A stretch of 60,872 nucleotides of DNA from an uncultured Bacillota bacterium (GTDB taxonomy: Bacteria > Bacillota > Clostridia > Peptostreptococcales > Anaerovoracaceae), in the NCBI GenBank assembly GCA_949284065.1, contig CASDUO010000003.1:1-60872 (forward strand), written 5' to 3'. This document shows positions 35,700-45,203 of this stretch, one piece after another. Within the stretch, counting starts at the first letter, position 1; each line of letters starts with the position of its first letter. Both the position numbers and the translations under genes were made by a program. The notes below the pieces were generated by a model, which made no database searches, was not told the origin of the DNA, and saw only the letters and a program-made list of their open reading frames with translations.

Positions 35700-35755
35700 A
35701 GAGATAATGATGGCCGGAAAGTTCCGCTATACGAAAGAATGAGAGGTATATTGAT

Positions 35756-36172
35756 ATGGAAACACGTAAGAGAAAAAAGCATTCGGCTTTTCTGTTAGCG
35801 TTGGTCATAACGCTGTCTGTAGGGTTGACGGGCTGTGGAGGACCGGAGAATCTGGCTCAGTATGTATCTGAAAACGAAGACGTCTACAACATGATACAGG
35901 AACAAAAAGAGCAGAGCGAAAGCATCGGGATGATGGAAACGGATATTTCTGTGGAGGGGAACACTCTCAGCTACATATACACATATAAGGAAACATACTC
36001 GGCAGACCAGGTATCCCAGATAAAGATGAATCTGGAAGGATATGAGGACACCCTGGAAAACGGATTCGAGCCGATGAAAGAGACTCTGGAGGAAGGATCC
36101 GGGCTGGATGTGACCGTGAAGATAATATATAATAACGGCGATGGGTCGGAGATAGTGTCTTTTGAAATATAG
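35756..36172 (+). CDS. Small lipoprotein, DUF4854-like
   Basis: The 138-residue protein has a lipoprotein signal peptide (basic start, hydrophobic core, lipobox LTGC with Cys24-like position), then about 110 residues with VEGNTLSYIYTYKETYS and DVTVKIIYNNGDGSEIVSFEI. The pattern of a variable helical half and a short conserved beta half resembles DUF4854 lipoproteins of Clostridia, whose function is unknown. GAGAGGTATATTGAT precedes the start. A membrane protein gene follows after 32 bp. Confidence 0.65.
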   Translation: METRKRKKHSAFLLALVITLSVGLTGCGGPENLAQYVSENEDVYNMIQEQKEQSESIGMMETDISVEGNTLSYIYTYKETYSADQVSQIKMNLEGYEDTLENGFEPMKETLEEGSGLDVTVKIIYNNGDGSEIVSFEI

Positions 36173-36204
36173 TGAGATGTGATTTGTAATAAGGAGGGGA
36201 AAAC

Positions 36205-36651
36205 ATGGATAACAATCAAAACGATCAAAGCAGGCAGAACGGATACAGCTATCAGGATCCGGGTATGGGACAACAGGGGCAGCAGACATACTATACACCT
36301 CCTCAGGCCGGGATGATACCGCCGGAACTGAAAAAATGGAACTGGGGAGCATTCGCCATGAACATATTGTGGGGGATAGGACATAAAGTATACTTGCCTC
36401 TACTGTGTCTAATACCGCTTTTCAATATCGTTTGGATATTCGTATGCGGGGCAAAGGGGAACAAATGGCTGTGGGAATCGGGCCGCTATCAGACGCCCCA
36501 GGAACTGATCAAAAGCCAGGAAACGTGGAACAGGGCGGGCTTCGTGGCCTTCATAATCTACCTGATCTTGCTGGTGCTGTATATCATATTGGTCGTGATC
36601 GTAGGAGTGGCGACCACCACGGTCATGTACGACGACGCGATATATTTCTAA
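36205..36651 (+). CDS. Small membrane protein of unknown function
   Basis: The 148-residue protein has a Gln/Tyr/Gly-rich hydrophilic N-terminus (1-40), a KWNWGAFAMNILWGIG segment, a first hydrophobic hairpin (~50-82), a short soluble stretch with WLWESGRYQTPQELIKSQETWNRAG, and a last span (~112-138). Proteins with this WNWGAF plus two-span layout are common in Firmicutes and have no known role. GGAGGGGAAAAC precedes ATG. It is probably co-transcribed with the lipoprotein and ends before a terminator. Confidence 0.65.
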   Translation: MDNNQNDQSRQNGYSYQDPGMGQQGQQTYYTPPQAGMIPPELKKWNWGAFAMNILWGIGHKVYLPLLCLIPLFNIVWIFVCGAKGNKWLWESGRYQTPQELIKSQETWNRAGFVAFIIYLILLVLYIILVVIVGVATTTVMYDDAIYF

Positions 36652-36708
36652 AAACCGCATATGTACGGCTCGGAGTCAATAACCGTATGGCCGTGTATCG
36701 TTGACGAA

Positions 36709-36746
36709 AATAGTTCGTAATATTACGAACTATTTTTTATTTTTTC
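36709..36746 (+). terminator. Terminator before the purine operon
   Basis: A perfect 26-bp palindrome AATAGTTCG...CGAACTATT (36709-36734) is followed by TTTTATTTTTT. It ends the lipoprotein operon, 57 bp after its last stop. Confidence 0.9.
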
Positions 36747-36748
36747 TT

Positions 36749-36776
36749 TTGAAACCTCGATTTTATCGTATAAAAT
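36749..36776 (+). promoter_or_regulatory. Promoter for the purine operon
   Basis: TTGAAA (36749-36754), 16 bp, TAAAAT (36771-36776), directly after the terminator T tract. The 120-nt leader has no purine riboswitch core that I can see. Confidence 0.6.
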
Positions 36777-36897
36777 ATGCTAAACTCCTTTAGTGTGAAG
36801 GGGAAAAGCGGGAAAAACACGAATAATTCGCGGCAAGATCCGCTGAAAAAACGCTGGAACTATTGGAATTCCGGGAAATCCGAGAAAGGACAGACCC

Positions 36898-39800
36898 ATG
36901 GTCAGAAGGATATTTGTAGAGAAAAAGCCTTCCTTTGCCGTAGAGGCCGCAGGCCTCCTCAGCGATATCAAAATGAGCCTCGATCCCGCAGGCCTGCAGG
37001 GGTTGAGGATAATCAACAGATATGACGTAGAGGGCATAGATGAAGACATATATGAGCAGGCCAGGTACACGGTGTTTGCCGAACCTGCCATAGATGAAGT
37101 GTATGATGAAGAGCTGCCGGATGATATCAGTGCAGCTGATTTTTTTGCCGTCGAGTATCTGCCCGGGCAGTACGACCAGAGAGCGGACAGCGCGGCCCAG
37201 TGTATAAGGCTCATGAATCCGGACGTGGATCAGGTCAGGGTGAGGTTCGCCAGAGTATATGTCCTGGAAGGGGACATAGATGGAGCTGACGTGGAAAAGA
37301 TAAAAAGCTATGTGACAAATCCGGTGGATTCACAGCTGGCCGGGACCGAAAAGCCTGAGACTCTGGAGATGGATACGAGCGAGCCGGCTGATGTTCCCCG
37401 CATAGAGGGATTTACGGATATGGATGAAGAGGCTCTGGAGAAGTTCCGGGAGGAGATGGGCTTCGCCATGAGCAGGGACGATCTGCTCCACATCCATAAA
37501 TACTATAAAGATGACGAAAAAAGACAGCCTACTTTGACGGAACTCAAAGTCATAGACACATATTGGTCCGACCACTGCAGGCATACCACTTTCAATACCA
37601 AGCTCACGGACATATATTTCGAAGACAGCGACTACGGCCGGCTGGTGCAGGAAGCTTTCAGTGAATATATGGAGATGAGGAAAGCGGTGTACGGCGACAA
37701 GCCTAAAGACATAAATCTGATGGATATGGCCTGTATAGGAGCGAAATATTTGAAGAAGCAGGGAAAGGCCCCGGACATAGATGAGTCAGAGGAAATAAAT
37801 GCATGTTCCATAAAGGTGAAGGCTAAGATAGATGACAGAACAGAAGATTGGCTGGTGATGTTCAAGAACGAGACTCATAATCACCCCACTGAAATCGAGC
37901 CTTTTGGCGGTGCAGCCACCTGTCTGGGCGGAGCTATCAGAGACCCTCTTTCCGGCAGAGTGTATGTATATCAGGCAATGAGGGTGACGGGGAGCGGTGA
38001 TCCCAGACAGAAAATAGAGGACACTCTGGCAGGGAAACTGCCCCAGAGAAAGATCACCAGGGAGGCTGCTTTGGGATACAGTTCTTACGGCAACCAGATC
38101 GGTCTTGCTACAGGACTGGTGGATGAAGTATATGATCCCGACTATGTGGCCAAACGCATGGAAGTAGGTGCGGTCATAGGAGCGGCACCGGCGGATCATG
38201 TTATAAGGAAAAGACCCGAACCGGGCGACGTGGTACTGCTCGTAGGAGGCAGGACCGGCAGAGATGGTTGCGGCGGCGCCACAGGATCGTCCAAAGAACA
38301 TACGGAGGAAAGCATCAACACCTGCGGAGCGGAGGTGCAAAAGGGGAATCCGCCTATAGAGAGGAGCCTGCAGAGACTTTTCCGCAAAAAAGAAGCGGCG
38401 GTCCTCATAAAGCGATGTAACGACTTCGGCGCCGGAGGTGTGAGCGTGGCAATAGGAGAGCTCGCCGGCAGCCTTGATATAGAGCTGGATAAAGTACCGA
38501 AAAAATATGAAGGTCTCGACGGCACGGAACTGGCCATATCCGAATCCCAGGAGAGGATGGCCGTAGTGGTGGATAAAGACAAAAAAGACGAATTCATATC
38601 ATATGCAAATATGGAGAACCTGGAGGCCACAGAGGTGGCAAAAGTGACTGACAGCGGAAGGGTCAGGATGTATTGGAGAGGAGACAAGATACTGGATCTC
38701 TCCAGAGAATTCCTGGATACCAACGGGGCTACCCAAAGAGCCACGGTGAAAGTCAAAGGCCAGGGTTCTCCCGACGATATAAAGCCTTACCCCAATGTGG
38801 AGGATTATTTGAACGATATAAACTGCTGCTCGAAGAAAGGTCTCATAGACAGATTTGACAGCACCATAGGGGCAGGAACTGTCCTTATGCCCCTGGGAGG
38901 GAAAAATCAGCTGACCCCTGCAGCGGGAATGGCAGCGAAACTGCCGGTGACCTGCGGCGAGGCGAAGACGGCCACTATGATGGCTTACGGGTTCGATCCC
39001 CAGCTGGCAAAGGTGAGCCCTTACCACGGAGCCATGTATGCCGTAGTGGATTCCGTAACGAAGATAGGGGCCATGGGGGGCGATATCAGAAAGATAAGGC
39101 TCACATTCCAGGAATATTTTGAAAAGCTGACGAAGGATGAAAGCTGGGGCAAACCCATGGCGGCTCTCCTTGGCGGACTCAAAGTACAAAAGGAACTCGA
39201 GATACCGTCCATAGGCGGTAAGGATTCCATGTCGGGGACCTTCGTGGACATAAACGTACCGCCGGCATTGATCTCCTTTGCAGTGTGCGTGGAAGATGCG
39301 GATAAGATCATATCTCCCGAATTCAAAAAAGCCGGCAGCAGGATAGTGGCCCTGGTGCCGGAATATGATGACAGGGGCATCATGGATTTCGAAAAATACA
39401 GGCGGACCATGGACAAGGTATATGATCTCATACAGGACGGAAAGATCCTGGCGGCCTCCCCTATAGGAAAGGGCGGCATATTCATGGCGGCAGTTAAGAT
39501 GGCAGCCGGAAACAGGATAGGAGTATGCCTGGATAAGATGGATGGGCTGAACCCCGGGAAAGCCTTTTACGGCGGACTGATCTTAGAGATCGGAAAGAAG
39601 GAAGGACCTGAAGAACTCTTTGGCGATGTGGATATAAAGGTCATAGGGAAGACCAACGATCAGGGCAGCTTCAAGGTGGTCAGCGGCGGCCTGGAGAAAA
39701 AGATAAGCCTCAACGATCTGATCAAAAGATGGGAAGCGCCTCTGGAAAACGTGTTCCCGGTAAGGACGGAAGATTTTAGGGATAAGCAGGAAGGGATCAC

Positions 39801-40662
39801 GGAGACGGCTCCTCCCTTCGAAGGAAAGGTGAAAAAATACAGCGGTCCCGCACTTACGGTTCCCGCTCCCAGAGTGTTGATACCTACCTTCCCCGGAACT
39901 AACTGCGAGGTGGACTCGGCAAGGGCTTTTGAAGAGGCCGGAGCCCAAACGGATATACACATCATAAGGAACATGACCGGAGAAGCTCTTCGTGGATCCA
40001 TAAGAGAGCTTGAGAAAAAAATAAGGGGCAGTCAGATAATAATGCTTCCGGGAGGATTCTCGGGCGGTGACGAACCGGACGGATCGGCCAAATTCATAAC
40101 GGCCATATTCAGGAATCCCGCCATCAGCGATGCGGTGGAGGAGCTCCTTGAAAAGAGGGACGGACTGATGCTGGGCATATGTAACGGATTCCAGGCTCTG
40201 GTAAAACTGGGATTGGTGCCTTACGGAAAAATAGTGGACGGCACCGAGGACAGCCCCACTCTGACATATAACAAGATCGGCAGACATCAATCCACCATAG
40301 TGAGGACCAGGATAGCATCCACCCTCTCACCCTGGCTCTACGGATGTGAAGTGGGGGATATATACAGCCTTCCCATATCTCACGGTGAAGGAAACTTTAT
40401 CGCAGGGGATCCTGTATTGGAAATGATGAAAAAAGGCGGACAGATAGCGGCACAGTATGTCGACAGGGAAGGATGTCCGGCCATGGATATAAGATACAAT
40501 CCTAATCACTCGGTGATGGCTATAGAAGCCATAACATCTCCCGACGGAAGAGTCCTGGGAAAGATGGGCCATTCGGAAAGAAAAGGCGCCGACCTTTACA
40601 GGAACGTGGAAGGGGATCATGACCAGAAGATATTCCGGTCGGGCGTAGCATATTTCAAATAG
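36898..40662 (+). CDS. purL: Phosphoribosylformylglycinamidine synthase, single-chain
   Basis: The enzyme converts FGAR, glutamine and ATP to FGAM. At 1254 residues it is the large form that joins synthase and glutaminase, common in Clostridia and proteobacteria, in contrast to PurS-PurQ-PurL. The centre has DTYWSDHCRHTTF, NETHNHPTEIEPFGGAATCLGG and GGIFMAAVKMAAGN; the C-terminal glutaminase has Cys1095 in GICNGFQ and His1162/Glu1164 in SHGEG. ATG 36898 follows GAGAAAGGA. It leads the operon purL-E-C-M-N-F-H-D-glyA. Confidence 0.96.
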   Translation: MVRRIFVEKKPSFAVEAAGLLSDIKMSLDPAGLQGLRIINRYDVEGIDEDIYEQARYTVFAEPAIDEVYDEELPDDISAADFFAVEYLPGQYDQRADSAAQCIRLMNPDVDQVRVRFARVYVLEGDIDGADVEKIKSYVTNPVDSQLAGTEKPETLEMDTSEPADVPRIEGFTDMDEEALEKFREEMGFAMSRDDLLHIHKYYKDDEKRQPTLTELKVIDTYWSDHCRHTTFNTKLTDIYFEDSDYGRLVQEAFSEYMEMRKAVYGDKPKDINLMDMACIGAKYLKKQGKAPDIDESEEINACSIKVKAKIDDRTEDWLVMFKNETHNHPTEIEPFGGAATCLGGAIRDPLSGRVYVYQAMRVTGSGDPRQKIEDTLAGKLPQRKITREAALGYSSYGNQIGLATGLVDEVYDPDYVAKRMEVGAVIGAAPADHVIRKRPEPGDVVLLVGGRTGRDGCGGATGSSKEHTEESINTCGAEVQKGNPPIERSLQRLFRKKEAAVLIKRCNDFGAGGVSVAIGELAGSLDIELDKVPKKYEGLDGTELAISESQERMAVVVDKDKKDEFISYANMENLEATEVAKVTDSGRVRMYWRGDKILDLSREFLDTNGATQRATVKVKGQGSPDDIKPYPNVEDYLNDINCCSKKGLIDRFDSTIGAGTVLMPLGGKNQLTPAAGMAAKLPVTCGEAKTATMMAYGFDPQLAKVSPYHGAMYAVVDSVTKIGAMGGDIRKIRLTFQEYFEKLTKDESWGKPMAALLGGLKVQKELEIPSIGGKDSMSGTFVDINVPPALISFAVCVEDADKIISPEFKKAGSRIVALVPEYDDRGIMDFEKYRRTMDKVYDLIQDGKILAASPIGKGGIFMAAVKMAAGNRIGVCLDKMDGLNPGKAFYGGLILEIGKKEGPEELFGDVDIKVIGKTNDQGSFKVVSGGLEKKISLNDLIKRWEAPLENVFPVRTEDFRDKQEGITETAPPFEGKVKKYSGPALTVPAPRVLIPTFPGTNCEVDSARAFEEAGAQTDIHIIRNMTGEALRGSIRELEKKIRGSQIIMLPGGFSGGDEPDGSAKFITAIFRNPAISDAVEELLEKRDGLMLGICNGFQALVKLGLVPYGKIVDGTEDSPTLTYNKIGRHQSTIVRTRIASTLSPWLYGCEVGDIYSLPISHGEGNFIAGDPVLEMMKKGGQIAAQYVDREGCPAMDIRYNPNHSVMAIEAITSPDGRVLGKMGHSERKGADLYRNVEGDHDQKIFRSGVAYFK

Positions 40663-40718
40663 GTCGCAAGCCGATGTAAAAAGGAAACTGCTCTGGAAGG
40701 AGACACAGGAGGTATAAG

Positions 40719-41207
40719 ATGAAAGTCGGAATAGTCATGGGATCGAAAAGCGATTATCCCGTAGTGGAAAAATGTGAGGAGATATTGGATAAATTCGGAG
40801 TGGAATATGAAACGAGGATCATATCCGCACATCGGACGCCGAGGACGGCAGAGGCTTTCGCCGCAAACGCCGAAGAGGACGGATTCGAAGTTATAATCGC
40901 GGCAGCAGGAAAAGCGGCTCATCTGGCAGGAGTATTGGCGGCTACCACCCCTTTGCCGGTCATAGGCATACCCATCAAATCGAGCACCATGGACGGCATG
41001 GATTCCCTTCTTTCGACGGTACAGATGCCCAAGGGAGTCCCCGTAGCCACAGTAGCCATAAACGGTGCGGAAAACGCGGGGCTTTTGGCGGTGCAGATGC
41101 TGAGTATAAAGTATCCGCAGCTGCGCGAGGAAATGACAGATTATAAATTCCAGATGGCAGCGGATATTGCGGCCATAGACGAGGAATTCAGGAACGGGAA
41201 CAAATAG
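40719..41207 (+). CDS. purE: 5-(carboxyamino)imidazole ribonucleotide mutase (PurE)
   Basis: The 162-residue protein begins MKVGIVMGSKSDYPVVEKC and has SAHRTP, AAAGKAAHLAGVLAATTPLPVIGIP and the SLLSTVQMPKGVPVATVAI loop. Family class I PurE needs PurK to make N5-CAIR, while class II uses AIR and CO2 directly; no purK is in this operon, so a class II type or a purK elsewhere must be considered. GGAGGTATAAG precedes the start. Confidence 0.94.
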   Translation: MKVGIVMGSKSDYPVVEKCEEILDKFGVEYETRIISAHRTPRTAEAFAANAEEDGFEVIIAAAGKAAHLAGVLAATTPLPVIGIPIKSSTMDGMDSLLSTVQMPKGVPVATVAINGAENAGLLAVQMLSIKYPQLREEMTDYKFQMAADIAAIDEEFRNGNK

Positions 41208-41269
41208 GGATGATAGAAGAAGATACTGGAACAGAAGAGATATTTGCATGATAACAAAGGAGAAGTAAG

Positions 41270-41986
41270 ATGGAAAAGAAAGAAATGATATACGAGGGAA
41301 AAGCGAAAAAGGTATACAGGACGGAGGACCCCTATGAACTCATAGTCGACTACAAGGATGACGCCACTGCGTTCAACGGACAGAAAAAGGGGCAGATCGC
41401 CGGGAAGGGCGCTGTGAACAACACCATGAGCAACATAATGTTCGGCATACTGGAAGAAAAGGGAGTACCCACCCATCTGGTGAAACAGATCAGCGAAAGG
41501 GAGACCCTGGTGAGAGCCGTAGACATACTCCCTCTCGAGGTGATAATAAGGAACGTCTCGGCAGGATCGTTCGCAAAGAGATACGGAGTCGAGGAAGGGA
41601 TACTCTTTGACGAACCCACATTTGAATTTTCATACAAGAACGATGACCTGGGAGACCCCCTCATGGTAGAGAGCCATGCCCTCGCATTGAAGCTCGCCAC
41701 CAAAGAGGATATCGAAGTGATCAGGAAATACGCCCTTACGGTGAACGAGGAAATGAAAAAATTCTTTTTGGAAGCGAACCTGCGGCTGATAGATTTCAAA
41801 CTGGAATTCGGAAGGGACAGAGAGACGGGGAAAATAATCCTGGCTGATGAGATATCGCCGGACACATGCAGGCTCTGGGATGTGGATACGGGAGAAAAGA
41901 TGGATAAGGACAGGTTCAGGAGGGATCTGGGGAATCTTGAGGAGACCTATAGAGCAGTGCTTGAAAGAGTGAAAGAAAAGGCGTAG
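41270..41986 (+). CDS. purC: SAICAR synthase
   Basis: PurC joins CAIR and aspartate using ATP. The 238-residue protein has MIYEGKAKKVYRTEDPYELIVDYKDDATAFNG at the N-terminus and the conserved LEVIIRNVSAGSFAKRYGVEEG and LADEISPDTCRLWD motifs. Length matches the family. GGAGAAGTAAG precedes ATG 41270. purB, which would act on its product, is not in this window. Confidence 0.96.
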   Translation: MEKKEMIYEGKAKKVYRTEDPYELIVDYKDDATAFNGQKKGQIAGKGAVNNTMSNIMFGILEEKGVPTHLVKQISERETLVRAVDILPLEVIIRNVSAGSFAKRYGVEEGILFDEPTFEFSYKNDDLGDPLMVESHALALKLATKEDIEVIRKYALTVNEEMKKFFLEANLRLIDFKLEFGRDRETGKIILADEISPDTCRLWDVDTGEKMDKDRFRRDLGNLEETYRAVLERVKEKA

Positions 41987-42019
41987 TGACGAAATCGGAT
42001 CAGATCCGCGGAGGATATC

Positions 42020-43075
42020 ATGGATAAGATAAAAGAAGGCTCTCAGGCCTACAAGGCGGCAGGAGTAGATACAGCTGAAGGACAAAGAGCCGTGGAGCTC
42101 ATGAAAAAACATGTCAAAGAGACGCTCAATGAAAACGTGCTTACAGGCCTAGGCAGCTTTGGCGGGATATTCAAGCTGCCCTGTGAGGGCATGAAGGAAC
42201 CTGTGCTGGTCAGCGGCACAGACGGTGTCGGGACCAAACTCAAGCTGGCATTCATGATGGACCGTCATGACACCATAGGGATAGACGCAGTGGCCATGTG
42301 TGTCAATGATGTACTTTGTCAGGGAGCTGAACCTTTGTTTTTCCTGGACTATATAGCAACAGGAAAAGTCACGGGAGAAAAGATCGCCGATATCGTCTCC
42401 GGAGTAGCGGAAGGCTGCAAGCAGGGAAACATGGCTTTGATCGGTGGAGAGACGGCAGAGATGCCGGGATTTTACGGAGACGGCGAATATGATATAGCGG
42501 GATTCGCAGTAGGCATCGCCGATAGAGACGATATCATAACTGGGGCAGACATCGGAGAGGGACATGTGATAGTGGGCCTTGCATCCAGCGGGTTCCACAG
42601 CAACGGATATTCCCTCATAAGGAGAGTGTTCCTGGATGAAATGGGGATGGGCGTCGATGATGAGATCCGGGAGTTGGGGGAGACTTTGGGAGAGGCCCTC
42701 ATAAGACCTACAAAGATATATGCCAGACAGTGCGAAGCCGTAAAGGGAGTGTGCAGGCCCGACGGTATAGTGCATATAACCGGAGGAGGATTCTATGAAA
42801 ACATACCCAGAGTCCTGCCGGAGGGGATAGGCGTGAAGATACATAAGGGGACCTGGGAGGTGCCGCCGGTGTTCGAACTCATAAAGAATTGCGGCGGACT
42901 TACGGAAGACGATATGTTCAAGACATTCAACATGGGTATAGGGATGATGTTCTTCGTCAAAGAGGAGTATGGAGAAAAAGTAAGAAAGGCCGTGGAGGCC
43001 ACCGGCGAGAAGGCATATATCATAGGAAAGACCGTTGCGTGCGGTGAAGGGGAAAAGGTGGAAATATGCGGATAA
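42020..43075 (+). CDS. purM: Phosphoribosylformylglycinamidine cyclo-ligase (AIR synthase)
   Basis: PurM closes FGAM to AIR using ATP. The 351-residue product has YKAAGVDTAEGQRAVELMK, the SGTDGVGTKLKLAF nucleotide loop, GIDAVAMCVNDVLCQGAEPLFFLDY, GGETAEMPGFY and HITGGGFYENIPRVLP, all typical. Its last ten bases overlap the purN start, so the two genes are coupled. Confidence 0.96.
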   Translation: MDKIKEGSQAYKAAGVDTAEGQRAVELMKKHVKETLNENVLTGLGSFGGIFKLPCEGMKEPVLVSGTDGVGTKLKLAFMMDRHDTIGIDAVAMCVNDVLCQGAEPLFFLDYIATGKVTGEKIADIVSGVAEGCKQGNMALIGGETAEMPGFYGDGEYDIAGFAVGIADRDDIITGADIGEGHVIVGLASSGFHSNGYSLIRRVFLDEMGMGVDDEIRELGETLGEALIRPTKIYARQCEAVKGVCRPDGIVHITGGGFYENIPRVLPEGIGVKIHKGTWEVPPVFELIKNCGGLTEDDMFKTFNMGIGMMFFVKEEYGEKVRKAVEATGEKAYIIGKTVACGEGEKVEICG

Positions 43076-43671
43076 GCGTACTTGTAAGCGGAGGCGGTAC
43101 CAATCTGCAGGCCATCATAGACGCAATAGAGGACGGTCGTATCAGAGAAGGGAAGATAGTACAGGTAATTTCTTCAAAAGAAGGAGCATATGCCCTTGAG
43201 CGTGCCGCAAAGGCGGGTATACCCGCAAAGGTGATCTCCAAAGATCTTTATCCGGACAGGGAGGCCAGAATGAAAGCTCTGAGAGAGGCTCTGGATGAAA
43301 AAGATACGGACCTGGTGGTGCTGGCGGGATACCTTTCCATTTTGACGGCTGAAGTGCTGCGGCCTTATAAGGGAAGGATAATCAATATCCATCCGTCCCT
43401 ACTGCCCAAGCACGGAGGAAAGGATTGCTACGGTATCCATGTACATGAAAGGGTCATAGGATCGGGAGATGAGAAAAGCGGAGCGACGGTACACTATGTG
43501 GATGAGGGCATAGATACCGGTGAGATAATCATCCAGGAAAGCCTGGACGTGCATCAGGACGATACACCGGAAAGCCTTCAGAAGAGAGTCCTTGAAATAG
43601 AGCACAGGATATTGCCTGAGGCCATAAACAAACTGGCTTCAGAGAAACAGGGCAAAAAAACGACAGCGTGA
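43066..43671 (+). CDS. purN: Phosphoribosylglycinamide formyltransferase (folate-dependent)
   Basis: PurN transfers formyl from 10-formyl-THF to GAR. The 201-residue protein shows LVSGGGTNLQAIIDAI, LAGYLSILTAEVL, and the active-site INIHPSLLPKHGGKDCYG (Asn-His pair), then GATVHYVDEGIDTGEIIIQ. It overlaps purM by 10 bp. The presence of glyA at the operon's end fits its need for one-carbon units. Confidence 0.95.
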   Translation: MRISVLVSGGGTNLQAIIDAIEDGRIREGKIVQVISSKEGAYALERAAKAGIPAKVISKDLYPDREARMKALREALDEKDTDLVVLAGYLSILTAEVLRPYKGRIINIHPSLLPKHGGKDCYGIHVHERVIGSGDEKSGATVHYVDEGIDTGEIIIQESLDVHQDDTPESLQKRVLEIEHRILPEAINKLASEKQGKKTTA

Positions 43672-43730
43672 AAATACTGCCGTGATAAATACCGGAAAAG
43701 GAAATAAGAGCAGGAGGAAAGAAAAAGAAC

Positions 43731-45203
43731 ATGGGCGGAATTTTCGGAGTGACAAGAAAAAAGGACTGTGTCATGGATATATTCTTCGGCACGGACTATC
43801 ATTCTCACTTGGGGACGAAGAGAGGCGGCATGTGTGTGCTGCAGGAAGACGGATTCAACAGGAGCATACATGACATAGAGAATTCTCCTTTCAGGAGCAA
43901 GTTCGAAGAGGAACTCGATGACATGAAAGGAAGCAGCGGTATAGGAGCCATAAGCGACAGCGATCCCCAGCCCTTGACCGTATACAGCAGTCAGGGCAAT
44001 TATGCCATCACCACAGTGGGGAGGATCAACAACAAAGAAGAGCTGGTGCAGTGTCTCATAAACGAAGGCCATGGACAGTTCATGTCCATGAGCGGCAATA
44101 AGATAAACAATACGGAGCTGGTCGCGGGGCTCATATCCCAAAAGGCGGATATAGTCGAAGGCATAAGGAATGCACAGGACAAGGTGGAGGGTTCTCTCAC
44201 GTTGATAGTGCTCACAGAGGATGCCATGTACGCTGCGAGAGACAAATACGGAAGGACGCCTCTCATACTGGGAAAAATCGAGGACGGCTATTGCGCCGCA
44301 TCTGAATCTTTCGCCTTCATAAACATAGGGTACACCTTCCTCAGAGAACTGGGTCCGGGGGAGATCGTAAGGCTCACTCCGGACAAGGAGGAAACGGTTT
44401 CAGAGCCCAGGGAAAAAATGTGTATATGCACGTTCCTGTGGTCATATTTCGGATATACCACATCCATATACGAGGGAAAGAACGTGGAAAAAATGCGCAA
44501 CCGCAACGGAGGTATAATGGCTAAGAGGGACGGACACATGGATGTGGACTATGTGGCGGGAGTGCCGGACAGCGGAGTGGCCCATGCACTGGGATATGCC
44601 AACGAGTCCAATGTGCCCTATGCCAGACCTCTCATAAAATATACGCCTACATGGCCCAGGAGTTTCATGCCGCAGAACCAGAAGGCGAGGAACCTCATAG
44701 CAAAGATGAAGCTGGTACCGGTCTTCCAGATCATAAAGGGAAAGAAGTTCGTACTGGTGGACGATTCCATAGTCAGAGGCACGCAGCTTTCCGAAACGGT
44801 CACCTATCTGACGGAAAACGGAGCGGAAAAGATCCATGTCAGGAGCGCCTGTCCTCCTATAATGTTCGGATGTAAATATCTGAATTTTTCCAGGAGCATA
44901 AGCGATATGGAACTTATAACCCGAAGGGTCATAAGGGTCCTTGAAGGACTGGATGAAGAGGTGGACAGCAATCCTGCCGGAAGTGATGAAATGAAAGATT
45001 CGGATCTGTCGGGCGAAGTTTTGGAAAGATATGCGGATCCAGACACACCGGAATACGCGGCCATGGTGGAAAAAATAAGGGAGATATCCAACTTCGACAG
45101 TCTCAAATTCCAGAGACTTGACGATCTGTTGGACTCCGTGGGAATAGATAAATGTAAATTATGCACATATTGCTGGAACGGTGTGGAAGGAGAAAAAGAA
45201 TGA
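43731..45203 (+). CDS. purF: Amidophosphoribosyltransferase homologue lacking the N-terminal cysteine
   Basis: PurF makes phosphoribosylamine from PRPP and glutamine. The 490-residue protein has the PRPP motif [14 protein letters not shown] and a C-terminal cysteine set Cys475, Cys478, Cys481 (KCKLCTYC) similar to the Fe-S ligands of Bacillus-type PurF. The start, however, reads [16 protein letters not shown]: Gly replaces the catalytic Cys that normally follows Met in MCGI. The rest of the Ntn domain, including [12 protein letters not shown], is kept. This Cys-less form recurs in Clostridia and Bacteroidetes. As the only purF in this operon it may use free ammonia, or a different residue such as Cys13. 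AGGAGGAAAGAAAAAGAAC precedes ATG; its stop overlaps purH. Confidence 0.88.
   Translation: MGGIFGVTRKKDCVMDIFFGTDYHSHLGTKRGGMCVLQEDGFNRSIHDIENSPFRSKFEEELDDMKGSSGIGAISDSDPQPLTVYSSQGNYAITTVGRINNKEELVQCLINEGHGQFMSMSGNKINNTELVAGLISQKADIVEGIRNAQDKVEGSLTLIVLTEDAMYAARDKYGRTPLILGKIEDGYCAASESFAFINIGYTFLRELGPGEIVRLTPDKEETVSEPREKMCICTFLWSYFGYTTSIYEGKNVEKMRNRNGGIMAKRDGHMDVDYVAGVPDSGVAHALGYANESNVPYARPLIKYTPTWPRSFMPQNQKARNLIAKMKLVPVFQIIKGKKFVLVDDSIVRGTQLSETVTYLTENGAEKIHVRSACPPIMFGCKYLNFSRSISDMELITRRVIRVLEGLDEEVDSNPAGSDEMKDSDLSGEVLERYADPDTPEYAAMVEKIREISNFDSLKFQRLDDLLDSVGIDKCKLCTYCWNGVEGEKE

Noticed and set aside
36709-36734. Palindrome with CGAAC cores as a PurR box pair before purL
   Set aside because: The known PurR boxes are spaced 16-17 bp and have CCGAAC; here spacing and sequence differ and the T tract explains it as a terminator.
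36780-36897. Purine riboswitch in the purL leader
   Set aside because: The conserved core of the guanine/adenine riboswitch is not present in the 120-nt leader.
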